Positions 1 through 5,526 of a stretch of DNA of 6,082 nt are shown here, one piece after another; within the stretch, counting starts at the first letter, position 1, and the number at the start of each line of letters is the position of its first letter. The stretch comes from an uncultured Lachnospiraceae bacterium (GTDB lineage: Bacteria > Bacillota > Clostridia > Lachnospirales > Lachnospiraceae). The translations under genes were made by a program, and so were the position numbers. The stretch spans positions 1-6,082 of the forward strand of contig CAJLUP010000106.1 of NCBI GenBank assembly GCA_905209865.1, read 5' to 3'. Under the pieces are notes generated by a model. The model saw only the letters and a program-made list of their open reading frames with translations. It was not told the DNA's origin and searched no databases.

Positions 1-66
1 GAGCATGTCTGTGATCTTACCTTTTCCTTCATCGCCCCAGTTTGCACCAACTACTGCTTTTACCAT
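1..66 (-). CDS. purA: Adenylosuccinate synthetase, N-terminal 22 codons (runs off left edge)
   Basis: PurA joins IMP and aspartate using GTP to make adenylosuccinate, the first committed step from IMP to AMP, in the cytoplasm. The visible protein start contains GANWGDEGKGK, the family's GTP-binding P-loop signature (usually G[AT]QWGDEGKGK). Asp12 corresponds to the catalytic aspartate of the family, and Asn9 stands where many homologues have Gln. I chose the ATG at 66-64 because AGGAGG (79-74) then lies 7 bases upstream. The in-frame ATG at 72-70 sits only 1 base from it. The gene has its own promoter at 136-164 and is divergent from the small membrane protein gene. Only the first 22 residues are visible, so intactness cannot be judged. 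Confidence 0.95.
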   Translation of the reverse strand, partial: MVKAVVGANWGDEGKGKITDML

Positions 67-107
67 TTCCATTCCTCCTGCACATCGTTGCTTTTAAATA
101 ATTATGA

Positions 108-128
108 GCGGTACTTATGAATAACCGC
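108..128 (-). promoter_or_regulatory. Small hairpin at the predicted 5' end of purA mRNA
   Basis: GCGGT and ACCGC (read on the minus strand) form a perfect 5-bp stem with an 11-base loop. The predicted transcription start is near 129, so the hairpin would begin at about the first or second base of the transcript. Terminal hairpins of this kind can protect mRNA from 5'-end decay. That role is inference, and a 5-bp stem could occur by chance. Confidence 0.35.
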
Positions 129-135
129 AGTTAGA

Positions 136-164
136 ATTATACTATATTTTTCTTATTATGTAAA
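136..164 (-). promoter_or_regulatory. Sigma-A promoter of purA
   Basis: On the minus strand, TTTACA (164-159) and TATAAT (141-136) are separated by exactly 17 bp. The -10 box is a perfect consensus and the -35 box matches at five of six bases. Transcription should start near 129, giving a leader of about 63 bases before the purA ATG. I found no convincing purine-repressor box beside it. Confidence 0.85.
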
Positions 165-190
165 ATGTTATTTCGTTTTTTGTCTGCCTA

Positions 191-219
191 TTGTAATTAT
201 AGGGAAAAAGTATTAGAAT
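191..219 (+). promoter_or_regulatory. Sigma-A promoter of the small membrane protein gene
   Basis: TTGTAA (191-196) and TAGAAT (214-219) are 17 bp apart, matching consensus at four and five of six positions. The predicted start is near 226, which leaves a leader of about 67 bases before the TTG start codon. It lies back to back with the purA promoter, with only 26 bp between the two -35 boxes, so the two genes could share a regulator. Confidence 0.65.
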
Positions 220-232
220 AACAGATACATTC

Positions 233-268
233 AGGATGTTTCTCCATTATACAGACGGAGCACATCTT
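233..268 (+). promoter_or_regulatory. Possible leader hairpin before the small membrane protein gene
   Basis: An outer stem pairs AGGATGT (233-239) with ACATCTT (262-268), including one G-U pair. An inner stem pairs CTCC (242-245) with GGAG (257-260), closing an 11-base loop. It starts a few bases after the predicted transcription start and ends about 10 bases before the ribosome binding site. It might affect mRNA stability or translation. This rests on one sequence, with no covariation evidence. Confidence 0.3.
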
Positions 269-292
269 CTTACAGAAAGGAGAGTCAACAAA

Positions 293-535
293 TTGAAAAA
301 ACTTGTTAAATGGTTTAGTATCTTCGCTGTTATCGGAACGGCGATCGGGCTTGCCGTCGCATATTTCTGCAAGAACAGTTCCGACAGTCCAGAGGAAAAG
401 GATCCTGCCGATACCGAGGCTGACGACTTTGATCTTGATGCGGATCTAAAACCTGCTGCTGACAGAGAGTATGTGTCTTTAAAAAAAGCGGATGATAACA
501 CAGACTCAGCATCTCAACCACTTGAAGAGGAATAA
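293..535 (+). CDS. Small single-pass membrane protein with acidic tail (80 aa, TTG start)
   Basis: I do not recognise a named family. Residues 2-6 are basic (KKLVK), and residues 7-26 form one hydrophobic membrane segment with a GxxxG motif at Gly15-Gly19. The remaining residues, 27-80, are polar and strongly acidic (19 Asp/Glu against 6 Lys/Arg), ending in EEE. No lipobox precedes Cys26. The layout recalls YtxH-like small envelope proteins, but I cannot claim homology. Start choice: AAAGGAG (276-282) sits 10 bases before TTG at 293. The in-frame ATG at 236 has no usable ribosome binding site and lies only about 10 bases after the predicted transcription start. By the positive-inside rule the N-terminus is cytoplasmic and the acidic tail outside. 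The gene stands alone between its own promoter and a terminator. That signals and terminator frame it supports a real gene. Confidence 0.75.
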   Translation: MKKLVKWFSIFAVIGTAIGLAVAYFCKNSSDSPEEKDPADTEADDFDLDADLKPAADREYVSLKKADDNTDSASQPLEEE

Positions 536-548
536 TGTAAAAAGATCT

Positions 549-572
549 CGTGTATTTTATATCATATACACG
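549..572. repeat. AT-rich hairpin upstream of the terminator
   Basis: CGTGTAT (549-555) and ATACACG (566-572) form a perfect 7-bp stem with a 10-base loop. It lies 13 bases after the stop codon of the small gene and just before the main terminator stem. No T-run follows it, so it is not a terminator alone. It may protect the 3' end or help termination; this is inference. Confidence 0.45.
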
Positions 573-578
573 GTGATT

Positions 579-612
579 AAAACACGCCGGCGTAAAATCT
601 CCGGCGTGTTTT
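579..612. terminator. Two-way rho-independent terminator
   Basis: A perfect 12-bp stem pairs AAAACACGCCGG (579-590) with CCGGCGTGTTTT (601-612), with a 10-base loop and a GC-rich core. On the plus strand it runs into TTTAATTT, ending the small membrane protein transcript. On the minus strand the stem ends in TTTT and lies 21 bases after the stop codon of the MocR gene. It therefore suits both convergent genes. Confidence 0.9.
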
Positions 613-633
613 TAATTTAGAACTAAGAAAAGC

Positions 634-2061
634 TCATCTGCATCCCTTCCCGCTCCATGCCTCATCAAGCAATTTCGCTGCACACATTATCTTTTCATCA
701 CTCATATTTGCATAACCAAGAAGGATCACCGCCTCTTTTTGATCTTGCTTCTCTTTCTTATTTTCTCCAACATAATATTCCGACAATCCGTATACTTTTA
801 CTTCTTTCTCTTTTGCCAAACGAATCAATTCTTCCTCGCTTCTCCCGTCATGAAATCGAAGGAGCAGATGCACTCCTGCATTTTCTCCCGATATCATGAA
901 ATCTGTCGTCATATCTTTTAAAGCATTCAATAAAACATCATGTCGGTTTCGATACAAAGCCCTCGTCTTATTCAAATGCCTTTCATAATATCCTTCTTCT
1001 ATAAATTTCTGTAAAATAAGCTGATCTACTTTCGACACCGTAGAGCTGATAAACCCACATCTCTCCTTATACAAAGAGCATACTGTTTCCGGAAGAACAA
1101 GGTAACTCATCCTAATAGCAGGTGCGATTGATTTAGAGAATGTTCCGATATAAATTACTTTTCCATTTCTGTCATACCCCTGCAAGGCAGGAATCGGTTT
1201 TCCTTTATAGCGAAACTCACTGTCATAATCATCCTCTATAATATAGCGGTTCTCTTTTTCCTGCGCCCACTTCAAAAGCTCCATTCGCCGCCTGATCGGC
1301 ATCACTGTTCCAAGAGGATACTGATGGGAAGGCATCACGAACGCAATGTCAGCGTCTGCTTTGCGCAATTCATCTACCCTCATCCCTTTATCATCCATAT
1401 TGACCGTACACACTTCATATGACAGATTTTCAAACAGACGATAGGCTTGTTTATAAGTCGGGTTTTCTAATGCGATTTTATATCCGCTGCCTAAGATTGC
1501 TCCAAGAAGCATCAAAAGATAATCATTTCCCGCTCCGACAATAATCTGATCCGGTCTGCAATTCACTCCTCGCGCTTGATGAAGATAACTGCATATTGCA
1601 TTTCTCAATCCAAACTCTCCCTGCGGACAGCCAAGACGAAATAATTCCGCCTTATCATCTACAAGACATTCCTTTGATAATTTTCTCCACACATTATAAG
1701 GAAAACTTTTCAAATCCACTCCGCTTGGAGTAAAATCATACCGATATTTTTGTTCCTGTTTTTCTCCATTTTTTCTGATATCAGCTTTCTGTGCATCAAT
1801 TTGAAACAGATCATCGATCTGACAAACAAAATATCCTCTGTATGGCTGAGCTTCAATATATCCTTCTGACAATAGCTGCTCATATGCCAGTTCTACAGTG
1901 CTTCTGCTCACTTCAAGATGAGCACTCAACGCTCTTGTAGAAGGAAGCTTCTCTCCGCTTCGTATCCGCCCTTTTCTGATATCAGCTTTAATATATTCGT
2001 ATATTTGCTCGTAGAGCGGGACTTTTTGTCCCGCTCTTAAATTAATTGTCAATTCATTCAT
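634..2061 (-). CDS. MocR-type regulator: GntR winged helix fused to aminotransferase-like PLP domain (475 aa)
   Basis: MocR proteins are transcription factors that use a class I aminotransferase fold to sense PLP or an amino compound bound to it. Residues 12-80 are a GntR winged helix (PLYEQIYEYIK, SGEKLPSTRALSAHL, SRSTVELAYEQLLSEGYI). Residues 81-107 are a linker, and 108-470 are the aminotransferase-like domain. Lys310 in GTFSKSIAP is the expected PLP Schiff-base lysine. Asp277 and Tyr279 in EDDYDSEFRY match the ring-binding pair of GabR with the same 31-residue Tyr-to-Lys spacing. SHQYPLG (245-251) is also typical. PLP binding therefore looks intact and the length is normal for the family. 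It starts 24 bp after the glnS stop and is probably cotranscribed with it. I see no Shine-Dalgarno sequence before ATG 2061, so it may rely on coupling. PdxR- and GabR-like roles are possible, but their usual partner genes are absent. The true target is unknown. Confidence 0.92.
   Translation of the reverse strand: MNELTINLRAGQKVPLYEQIYEYIKADIRKGRIRSGEKLPSTRALSAHLEVSRSTVELAYEQLLSEGYIEAQPYRGYFVCQIDDLFQIDAQKADIRKNGEKQEQKYRYDFTPSGVDLKSFPYNVWRKLSKECLVDDKAELFRLGCPQGEFGLRNAICSYLHQARGVNCRPDQIIVGAGNDYLLMLLGAILGSGYKIALENPTYKQAYRLFENLSYEVCTVNMDDKGMRVDELRKADADIAFVMPSHQYPLGTVMPIRRRMELLKWAQEKENRYIIEDDYDSEFRYKGKPIPALQGYDRNGKVIYIGTFSKSIAPAIRMSYLVLPETVCSLYKERCGFISSTVSKVDQLILQKFIEEGYYERHLNKTRALYRNRHDVLLNALKDMTTDFMISGENAGVHLLLRFHDGRSEEELIRLAKEKEVKVYGLSEYYVGENKKEKQDQKEAVILLGYANMSDEKIMCAAKLLDEAWSGKGCR
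1771..1788. repeat. 18-bp exact direct repeat inside the MocR gene, copy in linker
   Basis: TTTTCTGATATCAGCTTT here is identical to 1972-1989. On the coding strand it specifies KADIRK at residues 92-97, in the linker between the two domains. Its centre is the 10-bp palindrome CTGATATCAG. The same codons are used in both copies. Confidence 0.9.
1972..1989. repeat. 18-bp exact direct repeat inside the MocR gene, copy in winged helix
   Basis: This is the second copy of the 18-bp sequence, 201 bp from the first. It encodes KADIRK at residues 25-30, in the first helix of the GntR domain. Both copies are in the same reading frame and orientation, and GEK follows within a few residues in both. The linker copy may have been copied from this one, or the match may be chance. 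Confidence 0.9.
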
Positions 2062-2085
2062 TCTGTTTTATACTGAAACTTTTAT

Positions 2086-3753
2086 TTATTTCGGAAGTTT
2101 AAACGAACTTTTCAGAGAAACGATTCTGTTAAATACAAGATGCTCAGGCGCCGAATCATGAGAATCGATACAGAAATAACCGTTTCTCACAAACTGGAAA
2201 CTATCATATGCTTTTGCACCGTCAAAACTGGGTTCTACATAAGCATCTTTCACTATTGTAAGTGAATTCGGATTCAAATTCAGAGATCCATCTTCTTTAT
2301 TGTATACGCCCTTCTCTTCATCAATCAGATTCTCATAAAGACGTACTTCCGCTTTCTGTGCATATGCTGCCGGAACCCAATGAATCGTTCCTTTTACTTT
2401 TCTTCCTGTAAACCCGCTTCCCGCTTTTGTTTCAGGATCATAAGTACAGTGTACTTCCGTCACCTTCCCATTCTCGTCTTTTACGAAACTTTCACACTTC
2501 ACAAAATAAGCATGCATCAGACGAACTTCATTTCCCGGGAACAAACGGAAATATTTTTTCGGCGGTTCTTCCATGAAATCTTCTCTTTCAATATAGAGTT
2601 CTCTTCCAAACGGAACTTTACGAGTACCCAGTTCTTCGTTTTCCAAATTATTCGCAACATCCAAATATTCTACCTGATCTTCCGGATAGTTATCTATTAC
2701 AAGTTTGATCGGATCAAGTACAGCCATCATACGGGGCTTCTTCATCTTAAGATCTTCCCGAATACAATACTCAAGCATTGCATAATCCACTGAACTCTGT
2801 GCCTTGGAGATTCCGCACAGCTCAATAAACATCTTAATTGATTCCGGAGTAAATCCACGACGTCTCAATGCTGCAATCGATACAAGACGCGGATCATCCC
2901 ATCCATCCACAATCCCATCTTCTACCAATTTTTTAATATAACGCTTTCCGGTAACAACATTCGTCAAATACAGTTTTGCAAACTCGATCTGTCTCGGCGG
3001 ATTCTTAAACTCACACTCCCTTACAACCCAATCGTAAAGCGGTCTGTGATCTTCAAATTCCAGTGTACAAATAGAATGTGTAATCCCTTCAATCGCATCT
3101 TCAATCGGGTGTGCAAAATCATACATCGGATAAATACACCATTTATCTCCTGTATTATGATGCGTCATATGCGCCACTCGATAAATGATCGGATCTCTCA
3201 TATTGATATTCGGCGATGCCATATCAATCTTGGCACGCAGTACCTTCTCGCCATCCCCATATTTTCCTTCGCGCATTTCTTCGAATAATTTTAAGTTTTC
3301 CTCTACAGAGCGATTTCTGTACGGACTTTCCTTGCCCGGTTCTTTCAATGTTCCACGGTACTCTCTCATCTCTTCCGCTGTAAGATCACACACGAATGCT
3401 TTCCCTTTTTTTATCAGCTTTACCGCACACTCATACATCTGATCGAAATAATCAGACGCAAAATATAAACGGTCTTCCCAGTCCGCTCCGAGCCATTGAA
3501 TGTCTTTTTTGATTGAATCAACAAATTCCATCTTTTCCTTTGTCGGATTCGTATCATCAAATCGCATATTAAACGTACCACCGTATTTCTGCGCCAATCC
3601 GTAATTCAGCAAAATTGATTTTGCATGTCCGATATGCAGATAACCATTCGGTTCAGGTGGAAAACGTGTCGCTACATGATCGTACACTCCTTCCGCCAAA
3701 TCTTTGTCTATTTCCTGCTCGATAAAATTCTTTGAAACCGTTTCGTTTTCCAT
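2086..3753 (-). CDS. glnS: Glutaminyl-tRNA synthetase (555 aa)
   Basis: GlnRS attaches glutamine to tRNA-Gln in the cytoplasm using ATP. The class I signature PPEPNGYLHIGHAKSI (32-47) holds the HIGH motif (40-43). YPMYDFAHPIEDAIEGITHS (208-227) matches the amino-acid pocket region of E. coli GlnRS, including Tyr211. GWDDPR (284-289) and LRRRG follow. The KMSKS-type loop reads VVTGKR (266-271), where E. coli has VMSKR. The catalytic domain spans about 25-335 and the anticodon-binding barrels about 340-545, ending in SSFKLPK. Length is close to the E. coli enzyme. I chose ATG 3753 because AGGAGG (3764-3759) lies 5 bases upstream. An upstream in-frame ATG at 3780 would leave almost no leader after the predicted transcription start. 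It heads a likely operon with the MocR gene and is divergent from the NSS transporter. Confidence 0.97.
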   Translation of the reverse strand: MENETVSKNFIEQEIDKDLAEGVYDHVATRFPPEPNGYLHIGHAKSILLNYGLAQKYGGTFNMRFDDTNPTKEKMEFVDSIKKDIQWLGADWEDRLYFASDYFDQMYECAVKLIKKGKAFVCDLTAEEMREYRGTLKEPGKESPYRNRSVEENLKLFEEMREGKYGDGEKVLRAKIDMASPNINMRDPIIYRVAHMTHHNTGDKWCIYPMYDFAHPIEDAIEGITHSICTLEFEDHRPLYDWVVRECEFKNPPRQIEFAKLYLTNVVTGKRYIKKLVEDGIVDGWDDPRLVSIAALRRRGFTPESIKMFIELCGISKAQSSVDYAMLEYCIREDLKMKKPRMMAVLDPIKLVIDNYPEDQVEYLDVANNLENEELGTRKVPFGRELYIEREDFMEEPPKKYFRLFPGNEVRLMHAYFVKCESFVKDENGKVTEVHCTYDPETKAGSGFTGRKVKGTIHWVPAAYAQKAEVRLYENLIDEEKGVYNKEDGSLNLNPNSLTIVKDAYVEPSFDGAKAYDSFQFVRNGYFCIDSHDSAPEHLVFNRIVSLKSSFKLPK

Positions 3754-3791
3754 TGTCTCCTCCTCTAATAACGCAAACATTCATAGCAGTT

Positions 3792-3820
3792 ATTTTATCA
3801 TAAAATTAAGATATCTACAA
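3792..3820 (-). promoter_or_regulatory. Promoter of glnS-mocR, extended -10 type
   Basis: On the minus strand, TTGTAG (3820-3815) and TAAAAT (3797-3792) are 17 bp apart. TGA directly before TAAAAT makes an extended -10, which would offset the weak -35. Transcription should start near 3785, about 32 bases before the glnS ATG. This short leader has no room for a T-box riboswitch. A GATATC site (3810-3815) touches the -35 box. Confidence 0.65.
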
Positions 3821-3828
3821 GTACTCGG

Positions 3829-3857
3829 TTTACTTTGCCGCGTTGATGTGATACAAT
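3829..3857 (+). promoter_or_regulatory. Promoter of the NSS transporter gene
   Basis: TTTACT (3829-3834) and TACAAT (3852-3857) are separated by 17 bp and match consensus at four and five of six positions. The start would be near 3864, giving a leader of about 108 bases. The two divergent -35 boxes (glnS and NSS) are only 8 bp apart, so one bound protein could affect both promoters. Confidence 0.6.
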
Positions 3858-3861
3858 ATCC

Positions 3862-3904
3862 CCGCTGCCCGGAAAATTCGATTTAAACATTTCATTTCCA
3901 GCGG
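3862..3904 (+). promoter_or_regulatory. Bulged hairpin at the start of the NSS leader
   Basis: CCGCT (3862-3866) pairs with AGCGG (3900-3904), and GGAAA (3871-3875) pairs directly inside it with TTTCC (3895-3899). A 4-base bulge GCCC (3867-3870) lies on the 5' side, and the loop is 19 bases. It starts at or within two bases of the predicted transcription start. It resembles no riboswitch I know. Function unknown. Confidence 0.4.
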
Positions 3905-3916
3905 CATATTTCATTT
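3889..3916. repeat. Pair of 9-bp direct repeats in the NSS leader
   Basis: ATTTCATTT occurs at 3889-3897 and again at 3908-3916, 19 bp apart, just downstream of the NSS promoter. The spacing is close to two helical turns. Some MocR proteins, such as GabR, bind direct repeats, which makes this a possible operator. The repeat is AT-rich and short, so chance is a real alternative. Confidence 0.4.
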
Positions 3917-3936
3917 GATATCCCAAATAGATATCA
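3916..3936. promoter_or_regulatory. 21-bp dyad (possible operator) before the NSS gene
   Basis: TGATATC (3916-3922) and GATATCA (3930-3936) are perfect inverted repeats around a 7-bp centre. The site lies downstream of the predicted start and about 20 bases before the ribosome binding site. It could be a repressor operator or a weak RNA hairpin. Similar GATA/TATC sequences overlap the NSS -10 box (3850-3860) and the glnS -35 box (3810-3815). Confidence 0.45.
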
Positions 3937-3971
3937 CTTCATCACACAAAGACAAAGAAAGGTTTTTAATT

Positions 3972-5441
3972 ATGAAAAGAGAAAATTTTGGTTCCCGACT
4001 CGGCTTTATCCTTGTATCAGCCGGCTGTGCTATCGGGCTCGGAAATGTATGGAAATTTCCTTACATGGTAGGACAATACGGAGGTGCCGCATTTATTTTA
4101 ATCTACCTGTTATTTCTGATCATACTCGGACTTCCGATCATCGTATGTGAATTCAGTGTGGGACGGGCAAGTCAAAAGAGCATCGCCACTTCTTATAATG
4201 TGCTTGAACCTAAAGGAACTCGCTGGCATTTTACAAGATGGTTTGCGATCGCTGGAAACTATCTCCTCGTAATGTTTTACTCCATGGTTGGCGGATGGAT
4301 GCTTTACTACTGTTTTCGCATGGCAAAAGGGGAATTTACCGGAATAAATTCCACCATTGTTTCCACAAAATATGACGCCATGCTGCAATCTCCTGTCACG
4401 CTGACCTTTTGGACGATTCTCGTAATCCTGCTCGCTTTTTGGATCTGCAGTATCGGTCTCCAAAAAGGCGTTGAAAAAATCATGAAAATTACTATGCTCT
4501 GTCTGTTAGCGATCATGATTGTACTTGCCATAAGATCCGTAACCCTTCCTGGTTCTGCCGAAGGTCTTAAGTTCTACCTGGTCCCGGATTTCGGAAAATT
4601 GATCGAAAACGGAATCGGAAATGTCGTATTCGGCGCGATGAGCCAAGCTTTCTTTACACTGAGTATTGGAATGGGCGGGATGGCAATTTTCGGAAGTTAT
4701 TTAGATAAATCCCGCTCACTTACCGGAGAATCTCTGAGTATTCTTATGCTGGACACTTGTGTTGCACTCACTGCCGGACTGATCGTATTTCCTGCTTGTT
4801 TTGCCTTCAACGTGCAGCCGGATGCTGGTCCGCGGCTTGTATTTATCACTCTTCCGAACATTTTCACACAAATGCCAGCCGGAAGACTTTGGGGGGCCCT
4901 GTTTTTCCTGTTCCTCTTTTTTGCCGCTTTATCAACAATCGTAGGGGTATTTGAAAATATTGTTTCCTTCGGCATCGATTTGTTTGGATTCAGCCGCAAA
5001 AAATCTGTCGGGATCAACATTTTACTTATTACGATACTGAGCATTCCCTGCATTCTTGGTTTCAATATCTTATCAGGAATTCAGCCACTCGGAAGTGGTT
5101 CAAACATCATGGATCTGGAAGATTTCCTTGTATCAAACAACATCCTTCCTCTCGGCTCTGTCATATATCTAATGTTTTGTACACACAAAAACGGTTGGGG
5201 ATGGGATAACTTCATACAGGAAGCAAATGCAGGAAACGGCTTAAAATTTCCTCAATTTATCCGCAAATATATGACATACGTTCTTCCATGGATCGTTGTT
5301 ATTATCTACTTGAAGGGTTACTACGATAAATTCCATTCGCAGGGCAATGTTGTCTTCGGTGTATGGATGGCTGTGGCATTCGCTTTCCTGCTCCTTGTAT
5401 TTTCCGTCACACGGAAGAAAAAGCAGCGTTCATTGCGGTAA
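3972..5441 (+). CDS. Sodium-dependent amino acid transporter, NSS/SNF family (489 aa)
   Basis: Members of this LeuT-fold family import amino acids with sodium across the cytoplasmic membrane. I count 12 hydrophobic segments, roughly at 11-33, 39-64, 88-115, 142-163, 170-192, 217-243, 259-279, 305-334, 347-368, 385-404, 436-451 and 459-480. TM1 has the hallmark GLGNVWKFPY (22-31). By alignment with LeuT and MhsT, Asn25, Thr229 and Asp261 fit sodium site 1, and Ala318, Ser321 and Thr322 fit sodium site 2. Tyr103 fits the substrate-binding tyrosine of TM3. TM6 carries GMG (233-235), as in MhsT, which fits a roomy hydrophobic or aromatic substrate pocket. The exact substrate cannot be read. Cys19 replaces LeuT Asn21. 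ATG 3972 is chosen because family alignment starts there and AAAGAAAGG (3954-3962) lies 9 bases upstream. It is a single-gene transcript, divergent from glnS. Confidence 0.95.
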   Translation: MKRENFGSRLGFILVSAGCAIGLGNVWKFPYMVGQYGGAAFILIYLLFLIILGLPIIVCEFSVGRASQKSIATSYNVLEPKGTRWHFTRWFAIAGNYLLVMFYSMVGGWMLYYCFRMAKGEFTGINSTIVSTKYDAMLQSPVTLTFWTILVILLAFWICSIGLQKGVEKIMKITMLCLLAIMIVLAIRSVTLPGSAEGLKFYLVPDFGKLIENGIGNVVFGAMSQAFFTLSIGMGGMAIFGSYLDKSRSLTGESLSILMLDTCVALTAGLIVFPACFAFNVQPDAGPRLVFITLPNIFTQMPAGRLWGALFFLFLFFAALSTIVGVFENIVSFGIDLFGFSRKKSVGINILLITILSIPCILGFNILSGIQPLGSGSNIMDLEDFLVSNNILPLGSVIYLMFCTHKNGWGWDNFIQEANAGNGLKFPQFIRKYMTYVLPWIVVIIYLKGYYDKFHSQGNVVFGVWMAVAFAFLLLVFSVTRKKKQRSLR

Positions 5442-5475
5442 CTACATAAAAAATCCATTTCCCATTCAAGAGTTG

Positions 5476-5515
5476 AAAGAAAGTTCTGAAATTTTTTGAA
5501 GAACTTTCTTTTTTT
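5476..5515 (+). terminator. Rho-independent terminator after the NSS gene
   Basis: A perfect 12-bp stem pairs AAAGAAAGTTCT (5476-5487) with AGAACTTTCTTT (5500-5511). The loop is 12 bases, and T residues run from 5509 to 5515. It lies 34 bases after the NSS stop codon. The gene at 5527-5880 converges on it; on the minus strand the T-run is poor, so it may serve that gene only weakly. Confidence 0.85.
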
Positions 5516-5526
5516 CTCTGTATCTT

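Noticed and set aside
165..180. PurR-type box upstream of the purA promoter
   Set aside because: The minus strand AAAAACGAAATAA shares only part of the Bacillus PurBox pattern, with mismatches in the core and no second copy.
236..292. N-terminal extension of the small membrane protein from ATG 236
   Set aside because: No usable ribosome binding site (AGG abuts the ATG), the leader would be about 10 bases, and the extension overlaps a likely leader hairpin. TTG 293 has a good site upstream.
360..372. Lipoprotein signal ending at Cys26 of the small protein
   Set aside because: The residues before Cys (VAYF) do not fit a lipobox, so a plain membrane anchor is more likely.
2062..2110. Separate promoter for the MocR gene (TATAAA near 2069)
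   Set aside because: No -35 match at a usable distance, and the leader would be only a few bases long.
2380..3442. Open frames of 60-137 codons antisense to glnS, and similar ones over mocR and the NSS gene
   Set aside because: They lie inside well-supported genes, lack ribosome binding sites and have skewed compositions typical of shadow frames.
3754..3780. glnS start at ATG 3780
   Set aside because: It would place the strong AGGAGG inside the gene and leave about 5 bases of leader; homology begins after ATG 3753.
3754..3971. T-box riboswitch for glnS or the NSS gene
   Set aside because: No T-box consensus in either direction. The glnS leader is about 32 bases and the NSS leader about 108, both too short.
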